From: Syntrophomonadaceae bacterium
GTDB taxonomy: Bacteria; Bacillota; Syntrophomonadia; Syntrophomonadales; DTU052
NCBI GenBank assembly: GCA_012728655.1
Contig: JAAYEQ010000047.1
Location: 18,978 to 82,977, forward strand
DNA length: 64,000 nucleotides
Reading direction: 5' to 3'
Shown: positions 27,004 to 35,590 of the stretch, piece by piece
Position numbering within the stretch: position 1 is the first letter of the stretch
Layout: each line of letters begins with the position of its first letter
The notes under the pieces: model-generated
Seen by the model: the letters and a program-made list of their open reading frames with translations, nothing else
Databases searched by the model: none
Told to the model about the DNA's origin: nothing
Position numbers and translations under genes: made by a program

Positions 27004-28182
27004 TTGAACAAAGCGGTAATTGTTAGCGCCTGCCGGACACCGATTGGAAGTTTCGGCGGAGCCCTTAAGGATGTGTCCGCCCGGGAAATGGGGGCTCTGG
27101 TCATTGCCGAGGCCATTAAGCGGGCCGGTATTAAACCGGAGATGGTAGACGAGGTAATCTTCGGTTGTGTACTGCAGGGTGGTTTGGGACAGAATATTTC
27201 GCGCCAGTGCGCATTGGACGCCGGTATTCCGGTAGAAGTACCCACCTTTACCGTGAACAAGGTTTGCGGTTCGGGGTTGAAGACAGTTGAGTTGGCCGCC
27301 CAGGCTATAAGAGCGGGAGACGCCGATATTATCGTAGCCGGCGGAACCGAGAGCATGTCCGGGGCCCTGTTTGCCATCGACAAAGCGCGCTGGGGATATC
27401 GCATGGGCGAGGGCACGGTTATAGATTTGATGATAAAAGACGGTCTCTGGGATGCCTTTAACAACTGCCATATGGGAATTACGGCCGAGAACGTAAACGA
27501 GCAGTGGGGCAACACCCGTGAAGAACAGGACGAACTGGCACTTCGCAGCCAGCAGCGGGCCGCGGCCGCGATAAGAGAAGGGCGGTTCAAGGATGAAATC
27601 GTTCCCGTGGTCGTTAAAACCAAAAAAGGCGAAACCGTTTTTGACACCGATGAGTTTGTCCGGCCGGATACCACTATGGAAGGTTTGGCCAAGCTCAAAG
27701 GGGCCTTTAAGAAAGACGGCAGCGTAACCGCCGGCAATGCCTCCGGGATCAACGACGGGGCGGCCGCGGTGGTGGTAATGTCCGAGAAGAAAGCGGCCGA
27801 ACTGGGAATCAAGCCGATGGCGACTATTGTGAGTTACGCCTCGGCCGGGGTTGATCCCAAGATCATGGGCATAGGACCGTGGCCGGCAACGCTCAAGGCT
27901 CTGGAGAAAGCAGGTCTGTCCCTGGACGATATAGACCTGATCGAGGCCAACGAGGCCTTTGCCGCTCAGTCGGTTGCGGTCGCCAAAGAACTCAAGTGGG
28001 ACATCAACAAGGTTAATGTCAACGGAGGTGCGATCGCGCTGGGGCATCCCATTGGAGCATCGGGAACCAGGATTCTTGTGACCCTGCTTTACGAGATGCA
28101 GAGACGGGATGCCAAAAAAGGGCTGGCTACCCTTTGTATCGGCGGCGGAATGGGAACCGCACTTATCGTAGAAAGGGCATAA
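27004..28182 (+). CDS. Acetyl-CoA acetyltransferase (thiolase)
   Basis: Cleaves acetoacetyl-CoA with CoA to two acetyl-CoA, or runs in reverse. The nucleophile Cys88 is in KVCGSGLKT, His348 in [11 protein letters not shown] and the second active cysteine Cys378 in [12 protein letters not shown] 27004 is preferred because AGGAGAGG lies 8-9 bases upstream, whereas GTG 26995 falls inside that ribosome site; the protein has 392 residues. It follows the acyl-CoA dehydrogenase by 49 bases and ends at a strong terminator. Hydratase and hydroxyacyl-CoA dehydrogenase genes are not in the window. Confidence 0.95.
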   Translation: MNKAVIVSACRTPIGSFGGALKDVSAREMGALVIAEAIKRAGIKPEMVDEVIFGCVLQGGLGQNISRQCALDAGIPVEVPTFTVNKVCGSGLKTVELAAQAIRAGDADIIVAGGTESMSGALFAIDKARWGYRMGEGTVIDLMIKDGLWDAFNNCHMGITAENVNEQWGNTREEQDELALRSQQRAAAAIREGRFKDEIVPVVVKTKKGETVFDTDEFVRPDTTMEGLAKLKGAFKKDGSVTAGNASGINDGAAAVVVMSEKKAAELGIKPMATIVSYASAGVDPKIMGIGPWPATLKALEKAGLSLDDIDLIEANEAFAAQSVAVAKELKWDINKVNVNGGAIALGHPIGASGTRILVTLLYEMQRRDAKKGLATLCIGGGMGTALIVERA

Positions 28183-28201
28183 TAATAAGGTTTATAATAC
28201 C

Positions 28202-28233
28202 AAAAGGGTCCTTTGGACAAGGACCCTTTTTTT
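28202..28233 (+). terminator. Terminator after thiolase
   Basis: AAAAGGGTCCTT (28202-28213) pairs perfectly with AAGGACCCTTTT (28219-28230) around a 5-base loop and ends in a run of seven T. Confidence 0.95.
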
Positions 28234-28293
28234 GATGACTGCCGGTAGAGCATGGTTTATACTTTATGCAAGAGTCTGATCCTGAACGATTTT

Positions 28294-28323
28294 TTGCAAC
28301 GGGAATCGAGGCTGGGGTACAAT
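28294..28323 (+). promoter_or_regulatory. Sigma-A promoter of coaD
   Basis: TTGCAA at 28294-28299 and TACAAT at 28318-28323 are 18 bases apart, about 60 bases before the coaD start and after the thiolase terminator. Confidence 0.7.
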
Positions 28324-28383
28324 AACCCCATGGAATGGTACGCACCACCGCAGTATTTTACGTGACAGCACAAGGAGGCAAGC

Positions 28384-28878
28384 ATGGAGAAAGTTGCAGT
28401 ATATCCTGGCAGTTTTGATCCTGTTACCAACGGACATTTGGATGTGCTGGAGAGAGCCTGCAGAATCTTCGATCGGGTCATTGTGGCGGTAGTACACAAT
28501 GTTTACAAGAACCCTCTCTTTTCCACCGAGGAGAGGGTCGAGATGCTGCGGGAAGTAACCAAACACCTGCCCAATCTGGAAGTGGATTCCTTTACCGGCC
28601 TTTTGGTAAACTACGTACGCAAACGGCAGGCCCATGCCATTGTCAGGGGTCTGCGGACGGTATCGGATTTTGAATATGAACTGCAGTTGGCCATGACCAA
28701 CAGCCATTTATACCCGGAAGTTGATACCATCTTTATCGCCTGCAACAGCAAGTACTACTTTGTGAGTTCCACCGGCGTTAAAGAAGCCGCCCTGTTAGGC
28801 GGCTCCGTTTGTGGCCTTGTTCCTCCATATGTGGAGCAAAAGCTGCAGGAAAAACTGCGCGAATTGAAAAAAGGTTAG
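28384..28878 (+). CDS. coaD: Phosphopantetheine adenylyltransferase
   Basis: Fourth step of CoA synthesis: adenylation of 4-phosphopantetheine. The N-terminal nucleotidyltransferase motif is YPGSFDPVTNGHLDV (TxGH type), followed by VRGLRTVSDFEYE and the C-terminal VSSTGVKEAALLGGSV. The length of 164 residues is normal and CAAGGAGGCAAGC precedes the ATG. It is a single-gene unit between a terminator and a convergent wall-protein gene. In many Firmicutes coaD sits beside rsmD and ylbJ; here those lie about 8 kb away. Confidence 0.96.
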   Translation: MEKVAVYPGSFDPVTNGHLDVLERACRIFDRVIVAVVHNVYKNPLFSTEERVEMLREVTKHLPNLEVDSFTGLLVNYVRKRQAHAIVRGLRTVSDFEYELQLAMTNSHLYPEVDTIFIACNSKYYFVSSTGVKEAALLGGSVCGLVPPYVEQKLQEKLRELKKG

Positions 28879-28893
28879 ATTATTTACCTGTGA

Positions 28894-29796
28894 TTATGGG
28901 AGAACATACACCTTGACATTCTGGATCCCAAACTTGAGGGCCGATTGGTGGTCCGAGAAACAGAGGTCAATACGATTGCCCTTTATCGCGCCACCGGTAT
29001 CGGCGGCAATGGCTTCGCCATACCCTTCAATGTAAAGCCGGGTTCCCAGGGGAATAACATTGGGGTCCACCGCAACAATGCCGTGGCCGAGAGGGAGTCC
29101 GATATATGACGGCTTACCCCCGTAAGGATAGTTGCACTGGTTACAGGGACAATACGCGGTGGCGACCATGGTCATGACCTTGGTGTACCGCGGTACGGAA
29201 CTGCCACGGGAAGGTGTTTCCGGCTTGGCGGACGCTGTGGGTATGGGTTTGCTCAGAGCCTCCCAGGTCTGGGGACCCGCGATGCCATCGACTTTAATAC
29301 CGCAGGCCTGCTGGAGAGCAATAACTGCGGCCTTGGTTCGGGGGCCGAAAATGCCGTCAACCGGACCGCAATTGAATCCCGCGGCTTTGAGCTTCTTCTG
29401 GAGTTCGGCGACCTCATCGCCCCGGCAGCCCTGGTACAGGGTTGGCGGAGACGACTTTGCCAGGAGGCCGGCGATTGCATTCCTGGTCTGGGGGCCAACT
29501 ATGCCGTCGACCGCAATACCACAGGATTTCTGCAGTGCAAGTACGGCGGCATGAGTTTTAGGTCCGAAGATTCCATCAATATTACCACAATTAAAATTAA
29601 GGGAATTGAGCTGCGATTGCAGTGCGGAAACATCATCACCCCGGCAGCCCCAGTACAGGTTGCGCGGTTCGGAGGCGGCCTGAACACCAATGCCGATGGC
29701 CAGAACCAATACCACAGCTACAATGATTTCCAGGATCCTGCGAATCGGTTTGGATAACAGAAATCCCAACTCCTTTCTTGCTTGTGATAAGGCCAC
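28894..29796 (-). CDS. Secreted peptidoglycan-binding protein with 3D domain
   Basis: A 300-residue protein with a signal or anchor helix (about residues 22-40, ending near IGVQAASEP), two tandem PG_binding_1 repeats (about 45-112 and 116-182, each with a NxDGIFGPxT-like core), a Ser/Pro linker, and a C-terminal 3D domain with three conserved aspartates (IAADTGGAIKGNRIDL). The 3D fold is related to lytic transglycosylases of the MltA and YocH/YabE type, so it probably acts on peptidoglycan. The frame opens at GTG 29796, but that start has no ribosome site. AAAGGAG sits 9 bases before CTG 29760, which would start a more typical signal peptide. Confidence 0.85.
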   Translation of the reverse strand: MALSQARKELGFLLSKPIRRILEIIVAVVLVLAIGIGVQAASEPRNLYWGCRGDDVSALQSQLNSLNFNCGNIDGIFGPKTHAAVLALQKSCGIAVDGIVGPQTRNAIAGLLAKSSPPTLYQGCRGDEVAELQKKLKAAGFNCGPVDGIFGPRTKAAVIALQQACGIKVDGIAGPQTWEALSKPIPTASAKPETPSRGSSVPRYTKVMTMVATAYCPCNQCNYPYGGKPSYIGLPLGHGIVAVDPNVIPLGTRLYIEGYGEAIAADTGGAIKGNRIDLCFSDHQSALKFGIQNVKVYVLP

Positions 29797-29832
29797 ACTG
29801 GTCGGCGGCGATGTCAGCTGCCAACCATTTTA

Positions 29833-29862
29833 ATTGTATTAATGAAAGGCGATAGGCTACAA
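29833..29862 (-). promoter_or_regulatory. Promoter of the 3D-domain wall protein gene
   Basis: On the minus strand TTGTAG (29862-29857) and TACAAT (29838-29833) are separated by 18 bases, placing the transcript start near 29826, ahead of all candidate starts. Confidence 0.65.
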
Positions 29863-29883
29863 ATCTGGAATAAGGTTACATAT

Positions 29884-29908
29884 GGGGAACACCAAAGGAC
29901 CTGTCCCC
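29884..29908. repeat. GGGGA...TCCCC palindromic element (REP-like)
   Basis: GGGGA at 29884-29888 and TCCCC at 29904-29908 flank ACACCAAAGGACCTG. GGGGAACACC and GGACCTGTCCCC words of this kind recur as dispersed repeats in several Clostridia, often near REP-associated transposases; that memory is unchecked, and only one copy is in the window. Confidence 0.35.
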
Positions 29909-30013
29909 TCAGAAGCGATCCCGAAGAATATGGACAAAAGTCCTATATAATGGTGCAGATTATTGGTAAATGGGATATTGAGGCATTGGGGGCGGACCTT
30001 GCCATCGGAGCGG

Positions 30014-30042
30014 TTGTAACCGGGAAATTAGCCGCTTATAAT
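30014..30042 (+). promoter_or_regulatory. Sigma-A promoter of hslO
   Basis: TTGTAA (30014-30019) and a perfect TATAAT (30037-30042) at 17-base spacing, about 100 bases before the hslO start. Confidence 0.8.
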
Positions 30043-30140
30043 ACAAAAGTAAACCCGTATGCAGCCTGAAAGTATGTCAATGTGGATGAATGGCGATAAT
30101 TCGCTCAGGGGTGGCTGAACGGCCGGAAAGGTGGAATGAG

Positions 30141-31022
30141 ATGGATTCAGGAGATATCATGCTGAGGGTTATGGACCGGGACCGGACGGTAAGGATCTCC
30201 GTCGCCAGGACCACGGCCCTGGTTGAGGAGGCTCGTGCACGTCAGGGTACCTCTCCCACTGCGACCGCAGCCCTGGGACGGGCATTAACTGCGGCGGTTA
30301 TGATGGGCCTGGATTTGAAAGACGATGAATCGATAACCTTGCGCATTAACGGCGGGGGCCCTCTGGGAACCATACTGGCGATCGCGGAGAGCGACGGTAC
30401 GGTTAGAGGATATGTCGGCAATCCCGAGGCAGATCTTCCGGAAAAATATCGAGGGAAGCTGGATGTCGGCGGCGCGGTAGGAACCGACGGGTTTCTCGAG
30501 GTTATAAGGGATATGAGGCTCAGGAATCCGTTTGTGGGACGGGTTCCGCTGCAATCGGGAGAGATTGCGGAGGATCTGGCCTATTACTTTACCCTTTCCG
30601 AGCAGATCCCCTCTCTGGTTTCTCTGGGGGTTGTAATCGAGCCCGAAGGTAAGGTGGGCGGAGCCGGCGGCCTCTTTGTACAGGCCCTGCCCGGTGCCGA
30701 TGATGAACTGCTGAGAGTTTTGGAAGAGCGGGTGCTGGAATTGGGACCCATCAGCCACCTGATGCAGGAAGAGGAGCCGGTTAAACTGGTGGAGAGAATT
30801 ATGGGTGATATCCCCTTCGATATCCTGGACAAGAGAGAGGTATATTTCCGCTGCCGCTGCAGCCTGGACAAGGTAGCATCGATCGTAACCGCTCTCAGCG
30901 AGGAAGACATTCAAACAGCCCTGGCTGCCCAGGGCTGTCTTGAAATCTACTGTAATTTCTGTGGTGAAGTATATGTGTTTGACCAGGATGAAACCCGGCG
31001 ACTGCGGGAAGGGGCCGGTTAA
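30141..31022 (+). CDS. hslO: Redox-regulated chaperone Hsp33
   Basis: Cytoplasmic chaperone activated by oxidation that protects proteins from aggregation. The 293-residue protein has the N-terminal folded domain (TSPTATAALGRALTAAVMM, LRINGGGPLGTI) and the zinc-binding redox switch Cys238-x-Cys240 (FRCRC) and Cys271-x-x-Cys274 (YCNFCG). ATG 30141 is chosen because GGTGG lies 6 bases upstream; the open frame continues to 30090 without a ribosome site. A strong promoter precedes it. Convergent rpmB lies 10 bases beyond its stop. Oxygen protection is plausible in an anaerobe with many Fe-S enzymes. Confidence 0.94.
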   Translation: MDSGDIMLRVMDRDRTVRISVARTTALVEEARARQGTSPTATAALGRALTAAVMMGLDLKDDESITLRINGGGPLGTILAIAESDGTVRGYVGNPEADLPEKYRGKLDVGGAVGTDGFLEVIRDMRLRNPFVGRVPLQSGEIAEDLAYYFTLSEQIPSLVSLGVVIEPEGKVGGAGGLFVQALPGADDELLRVLEERVLELGPISHLMQEEEPVKLVERIMGDIPFDILDKREVYFRCRCSLDKVASIVTALSEEDIQTALAAQGCLEIYCNFCGEVYVFDQDETRRLREGAG

Positions 31023-31032
31023 CGGCCACGCC

Positions 31033-31221
31033 TTAAAGTGCTCTTTGCACCGTGTTGGAGCGCAAACACCGCGTGCAGACGTTTATTCTTTTCGGCGTGC
31101 CGTTGATTACCACCTTAACGCGCTGGGTGTTCGGCTTCCACTGGCGATTGGTTCTTATATGCGAATGGCTGTACTTCTTGCCGAAGGTAATGCCTTTTCC
31201 GCAAACATCGCATTTGGCCAT
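31033..31221 (-). CDS. rpmB: Ribosomal protein L28
   Basis: Large-subunit protein of 62 residues starting MAKCDVCGKGITFG and ending with CTRCLRSNTVQRAL; the two CxxC pairs show the zinc-binding form. The ATG at 31221 follows an AAAGGGGGA ribosome site; the longer frame to 31248 adds nine unlikely residues. It is a single-gene unit divergent from yloU-fakA-recG, the same neighbourhood as in Bacillus and many Clostridia. Confidence 0.96.
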   Translation of the reverse strand: MAKCDVCGKGITFGKKYSHSHIRTNRQWKPNTQRVKVVINGTPKRINVCTRCLRSNTVQRAL

Positions 31222-31251
31222 GTTTATCCCCCTTTCATTACCACGCATACC

Positions 31252-31280
31252 ATTCTACCAAAACCGGCAGGGATCAGCAA
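31252..31280 (-). promoter_or_regulatory. Extended -10 promoter of rpmB
   Basis: On the minus strand TTGCTG (31280-31275) and TAGAAT (31257-31252) are 17 bases apart, with TGG directly before the -10, an extended -10 promoter. It ends 30 bases before the rpmB ATG. Confidence 0.78.
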
Positions 31281-31339
31281 CAAGCAGGAATAAAAAAATT
31301 GAGCGTTGAACTATACTGATGCAGACAGGAGGGGATAAG

Positions 31340-31699
31340 GTGTTTGTCCTTGAATCCAATGAATTGGGGAAGATAACCATATCAAAAGAAGCGGTACAGA
31401 CCGTTGTCGGTATGGCAACTGTCGAGTGCTATGGACTGGTGGGCATGATACCGCGGAAGGTATCCAACGGCCTGACCAGTATTCTCGGTTTGGAGTCAAT
31501 CCGCAAGGGGGTTGAGGTCAACGAGACCCCCGAAGGCGTTGAGGTCGATGTTTATGTGGTGGTGAGTTACGGCACCAAGATCTCAGAGGTCGGTTATAAC
31601 GTTATGCAAAAGATAAAATACGTAATGGAAAAGATAACGGGAATACCGGTAACCCGCGTTAATGTTAACGTCCAAGGGGTTAAGGTTGCCAAAGAATAG
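31340..31699 (+). CDS. yloU: Asp23/YloU family envelope-stress protein
   Basis: Small Asp23-family protein of 119 residues with the family patterns GKITISKEAVQTVVGMATVECYGLVGM, VNETPEGVEVDVYVVVSYG and VTRVNVNVQGVKV. These proteins associate with the membrane and are linked to cell-envelope homeostasis; the biochemical role is poorly known. The GTG at 31340 follows AGGAGGGG by 5 bases; ATG 31319 lies before this site. The gene is always next to fakA in Firmicutes, as here (17-base gap), suggesting cotranscription. TATACT at 31312-31317 could be a -10, but no fitting -35 is seen. Confidence 0.92.
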   Translation: MFVLESNELGKITISKEAVQTVVGMATVECYGLVGMIPRKVSNGLTSILGLESIRKGVEVNETPEGVEVDVYVVVSYGTKISEVGYNVMQKIKYVMEKITGIPVTRVNVNVQGVKVAKE

Positions 31700-31716
31700 C
31701 CAGAGGAGGACTATGG

Positions 31717-33312
31717 GTGGGGTTACAGTTTATTGATGGTATAGATATGGTAAAGATGGTCCAGACCGGGGTTGCCGTGCTGGAGAAGAACAAAGCCCGG
31801 GTAGACGCGTTGAACGTATTCCCGGTACCGGACGGCGATACCGGCACCAATATGTATTTAACCCTGTTGTCGGCGGCGCATGAGGCTGAGAAGCGACAGG
31901 ACCAACACATAGGCAAGGTAAGCAAAGGGATTGCCATGGGTTCATTGATGGGCGCTCGCGGCAATTCCGGTGTTATTTTGTCTCAGGTGTTCCGGGGAAT
32001 GGCGAAAGAGCTGGAGAATAAAGACCGGATTGATGCCCGGGGATTGGCGGCGGCCCTGCAGGCGGGGTCGGATGCGGCCTATAAGGCGGTTATGAAACCG
32101 GTTGAGGGTACGATTCTCACCATTGTCCGGGAGGTGGCCCGCGCGGCAGCGGCGGCATCAAAAAAGACTGATGATATTGTCGAAGTTATGCAGGCGGCTC
32201 TGGAAAGCGGTAACCGGATGCTGGAGCGCACACCCCAAATGCTGCCGGTGCTGAAAGAAGCGGGAGTGGTTGATTCCGGAGGGCAGGGATTTTTGTATCT
32301 GTTTGAGGGAATGATGAAGGCCCTGTCATCGGACGAGTTTGCTGCCGCTGAACTGCAGCCTGCGGTTCAGTTGCCGTCTGACGCCGAAACCGAACCGGAG
32401 AGCTTGGAGTACCAATACTGTACCGAAACCCTGATCAGGGGTTTTCGGCTGGATATTGACCGCATTAAAGAGGAATTGGAACCCTTGGGTGATTCCCTGC
32501 TGGTGGTGGGAGAGCAGGATATGGTCAAGGTGCATATCCATTCCAATCACCCGGGAAAGGTGCTGGAGGTATGCCTGGGCTGGGGCACCCTCCACGATAT
32601 CAAGATCAACAATATGGAAGAGGAAACGCAGGCGAGGTTGGAGAGCCTGGCTGAGAACAAGAATACCGGCTTGGTTGCGGTCGGGCAGGGCGATGGCTGG
32701 GTCCGGATCATGAAGAGCCTGGGTGTGGACCAGGTGGTCAGCGGCGGACAGACCATGAATCCCAGTACCGAGGATTTGCTGCGGGCGGTGTCCGAGACCA
32801 GAGCCCGGGGGGTAATAATCCTGCCCAACAACAAAAATGTAATCATGGCAGCCGAGCAGGCGATGAGGATGGCGGACAAACCGGTGCGGGTGGTGCCGAC
32901 TACCAGCATAACCCAGGCCGTGGCCGCCCTGGTGGCCTATGAAAGCGACGCCGACCTGGATCAGGTGGCCGAGGCGATGACCGAGGAGATCGGCCGGGTG
33001 AGAACAGGTGAGGTTACCAATGCAGTTAAAGACTCGTCCATCAACGGTTTGTTTATAAAGGAAGGCGACTATATCGGCCTGATTGATGATAAAATCGTAG
33101 CCAATGGCGAAAGCGCCGACGAGATGGTTTTGGTGCTGTTGGAGAGCATGGCCTCCAACGGCGACCTGATCAGCATTTTTTACGGCGCCGATATAGATGA
33201 AGAAACGGCGATGAAGCTCAGGGAACTGATAGAGGAGAAATACCCTGACTACGATGTCGAACTCCATTATGGAGGACAGCCGTTTTATCATTATTTGGTC
33301 TCCGTGGAATAG
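31717..33312 (+). CDS. fakA: Fatty acid kinase subunit FakA (DAK domain, YloV)
   Basis: ATP-binding kinase subunit that phosphorylates fatty acids held by FakB (DegV) proteins, for use by PlsX/PlsY. The 531 residues contain an N-terminal DhaL-like kinase domain with the Mg-binding aspartates in NVFPVPDGDTGTNM and MGARGNSGVILSQVFRG, a middle linker, and a C-terminal DegV-like domain (VIILPNNKNVIMAAEQA, VPTTSITQAVAAL). GTG 31717 has AGAGGAGGA 7 bases upstream. plsX is encoded in the same window at 44790. A role in recycling fatty acids would suit a fatty-acid-degrading host, but this is inference. Confidence 0.9.
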   Translation: MGLQFIDGIDMVKMVQTGVAVLEKNKARVDALNVFPVPDGDTGTNMYLTLLSAAHEAEKRQDQHIGKVSKGIAMGSLMGARGNSGVILSQVFRGMAKELENKDRIDARGLAAALQAGSDAAYKAVMKPVEGTILTIVREVARAAAAASKKTDDIVEVMQAALESGNRMLERTPQMLPVLKEAGVVDSGGQGFLYLFEGMMKALSSDEFAAAELQPAVQLPSDAETEPESLEYQYCTETLIRGFRLDIDRIKEELEPLGDSLLVVGEQDMVKVHIHSNHPGKVLEVCLGWGTLHDIKINNMEEETQARLESLAENKNTGLVAVGQGDGWVRIMKSLGVDQVVSGGQTMNPSTEDLLRAVSETRARGVIILPNNKNVIMAAEQAMRMADKPVRVVPTTSITQAVAALVAYESDADLDQVAEAMTEEIGRVRTGEVTNAVKDSSINGLFIKEGDYIGLIDDKIVANGESADEMVLVLLESMASNGDLISIFYGADIDEETAMKLRELIEEKYPDYDVELHYGGQPFYHYLVSVE

Positions 33313-33349
33313 TACCGCTCTGCCCGGTTGACTTTGGGGGAAGATACTC

Positions 33350-35398
33350 TTGAACGCTCTGTTTGCTTCCGTTCGTTATCTAAAAGGCGTCGGACCGCGA
33401 AGGGAAAAGCTGCTGCAGCGCCTGGGAATCAGAGATGTTTACGACTTGTTATGGCACATACCTCGTTCATATATAGACCGAACGGAAACGGTCAAAATCA
33501 GAAACCTGCCGGTGGGAGAGGTGGCCTCCATCACCGGCGTTATCGAAACGGTGAGAACTTCGGTCAGTTCTCGCCGTATTACTGTTATTAAGGCCATAGT
33601 CAGGGATGACTCGGGAGTGATACCGGTGGTCTGGTTTAACCAGGATTACCTGAAAAACGTTCTCAAACCCGGATTGCAGATATTTGTGAGAGGCAAGGTA
33701 AATCCGGGTTACGGCCAGGCGGAAATGTGGGCGTATGATTATGACCTTATCGACAAGGACAAAACCGCCGCCGAGCCCGGTATAGATCCGGTATATCCCT
33801 CAACCGAAGGTATCAGTCAGAAGGTATGGCGGCAGATAATAAGAAACGCGCTTGAGGAGTACGCCGGGATCTATCCTGAAATTGCTCCCCCCGGAACCAA
33901 AGAAAAGCTCGGCCTGTTGCCCGCCCGGCAGGCTTTCTGGGGGATCCATTTTCCCGCCCGGTGGGAACAGCAGGAACTTTCCCGGCGCACCCTGGCGTTC
34001 GAGGAGCTTTTGCTCCTGCAGTTGGCCATCAGACGCGAGCATCAGTCGCTAAGGGATCCGCAGGTGAAGGGGGTAAAGAACATCGAACGGGACGACCTGG
34101 TGTCCCGGGTCGTTCGCGGGCTCAAGTTCTCCCTTACCGGAGCCCAGAAACGAGTGATAGCCGAGATCTTCAGGGATATGGAGGACGAGCGTCCCATGAA
34201 CCGGCTGATTCAGGGGGATGTGGGTTCGGGGAAGACCATAGTTGCGGCTCTGGCCATGGCCAAAGCAGTAAGCAGCGGCTATCAGGCGGCTTTGATGGCG
34301 CCGACGGAGATACTGGCCCTGCAGCATTATAAAACCCTCAAGCAAGTGTATCCGCCCGATGTCCGGGTGGAAGTTCTGACCGGGTCCATTACCGCCAAAA
34401 GGCGGGATGAGATACTAACCGCAACCGCCGAGGGATGGAACCACATCCTGGTGGGAACCCACGCCCTGATTCAGGAAAACGTGGTTTTCAAGAAACTGGG
34501 GCTGGCGGTAATCGATGAACAGCACCGGTTTGGGGTGAGTCAGAGAGCTTTATTGGGGCAAAAAGGGTTTAGGCCTGATGTGCTGGTGATGAGCGCCACC
34601 CCGATTCCCCGCACCCTGGCTTTGACTATATACGGAGACCTCGATATCTCCACTATTGACGAGCTGCCCCCGGGAAGATTGCCGGTTAAGACCCTGGCTC
34701 TGCGCGAGTCGGGGCGGGACAAGGCCTACCGGTTCCTGTTGAAACAGGTCAAGCAGGGGCGTCAGGGTTATGTGGTCTGTCCTCTGATCGAAGAGTCGGA
34801 AAAACAGGATTTGACGGATGCCACCGCCCTCTACCAGCGCCTTCAAGCCGGCATATTCCGCGATCATACCGTCGGTCTGCTGCACGGGCGCATGAAACCG
34901 GCGGAAAAGGACCGGGTGATAGAAGATTTTCGCCGCGGAAAGATAGATGTCCTGGTCAGCACCACGGTGGTTGAGGTGGGGGTTGATATTCCCAATGCAA
35001 CCGTGATGATTGTCGAATCGGCCGAAAGGTTTGGGCTGTCCCAGCTGCACCAACTGCGGGGACGCGTGGGCCGGGGAGCAGAACAGGCCTACTGCATCCT
35101 GCTCGGGAACCCGCGTACCGATGTGGGGCTGGAACGCTTGAAGGTGATGGAGAGAACAAATGACGGTTTTGAAATCGCCAACGAGGACCTGCGTTTAAGG
35201 GGCCCCGGTGATATATGGGGGCTCAAGCAGCACGGTCTGTCGGAGCTGAAACTAACCAACCTGTGGAAGGACAGCGACCTCTTGCACATCACGCGCGATA
35301 TCGCAGCCCAATCGGTTTCATTGCCGGATGAAAACCGAGCCATACAGCAGCTCCTGAACAAGAAATATCCTCCAACAGAAAACATTGCCGCCAACTGA
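33350..35398 (+). CDS. recG: ATP-dependent DNA helicase RecG
   Basis: Branch-migrating helicase that remodels stalled forks and Holliday junctions. Of 682 residues, the N-terminal wedge domain (YLKGVGPRREKLL, then an OB fold) is followed by helicase domains with Walker A GDVGSGKT, Walker B IDEQHRFGV, MSATPIPRTLA and the C-terminal QLHQLRGRVGRG. The TTG start at 33350 follows GGGGGAAG. The gene order yloU-fakA-recG is conserved in Firmicutes and the three are probably one transcript. The downstream region converges on gpr. Confidence 0.96.
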   Translation: MNALFASVRYLKGVGPRREKLLQRLGIRDVYDLLWHIPRSYIDRTETVKIRNLPVGEVASITGVIETVRTSVSSRRITVIKAIVRDDSGVIPVVWFNQDYLKNVLKPGLQIFVRGKVNPGYGQAEMWAYDYDLIDKDKTAAEPGIDPVYPSTEGISQKVWRQIIRNALEEYAGIYPEIAPPGTKEKLGLLPARQAFWGIHFPARWEQQELSRRTLAFEELLLLQLAIRREHQSLRDPQVKGVKNIERDDLVSRVVRGLKFSLTGAQKRVIAEIFRDMEDERPMNRLIQGDVGSGKTIVAALAMAKAVSSGYQAALMAPTEILALQHYKTLKQVYPPDVRVEVLTGSITAKRRDEILTATAEGWNHILVGTHALIQENVVFKKLGLAVIDEQHRFGVSQRALLGQKGFRPDVLVMSATPIPRTLALTIYGDLDISTIDELPPGRLPVKTLALRESGRDKAYRFLLKQVKQGRQGYVVCPLIEESEKQDLTDATALYQRLQAGIFRDHTVGLLHGRMKPAEKDRVIEDFRRGKIDVLVSTTVVEVGVDIPNATVMIVESAERFGLSQLHQLRGRVGRGAEQAYCILLGNPRTDVGLERLKVMERTNDGFEIANEDLRLRGPGDIWGLKQHGLSELKLTNLWKDSDLLHITRDIAAQSVSLPDENRAIQQLLNKKYPPTENIAAN

Positions 35399-35590
35399 AA
35401 ACCGGACCTCCATATGGAAAGCCGGTTCCGATGGCGGCGGGACTTTCCCGACGTTCACTGCCAACTGTTTACGCCCCGGTCTCGTCAGATGCAGATCACG
35501 GCTCGCTGCTCACGCGCAATACGCCGGGTTCCGGAAATGAACAGGATCCGGATCATGACGCTTGAAAACGGTATTTGTCCTCTCCGATAC

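Larger units (their letters stand above)
29797..30140. other. Divergent promoter region, 344 bases without a gene
   Basis: Holds the divergent promoters of the 3D-domain gene and hslO, and a GGGGA/TCCCC element. A 75-codon frame at 29842-30069 overlaps the hslO -10 and -35 boxes and resembles no protein, so I treat the region as non-coding. Confidence 0.7.

Noticed and set aside
29842..30069. Possible 75-residue gene before hslO
   Set aside because: It contains the hslO -35 and -10 boxes and a palindromic repeat, lacks a ribosome site and resembles no protein.
31312..31317. TATACT as -10 of yloU
   Set aside because: The TTGAGC nearby is only 7 bases upstream and no -35 exists at 16-18 bases; too weak to list as a promoter.
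35399..35590. Gene or terminator between convergent recG and gpr
   Set aside because: AACCGG/CCGGTT at 35400-35427 can pair but has no T tract, and no reading frame in the gap looks coding.
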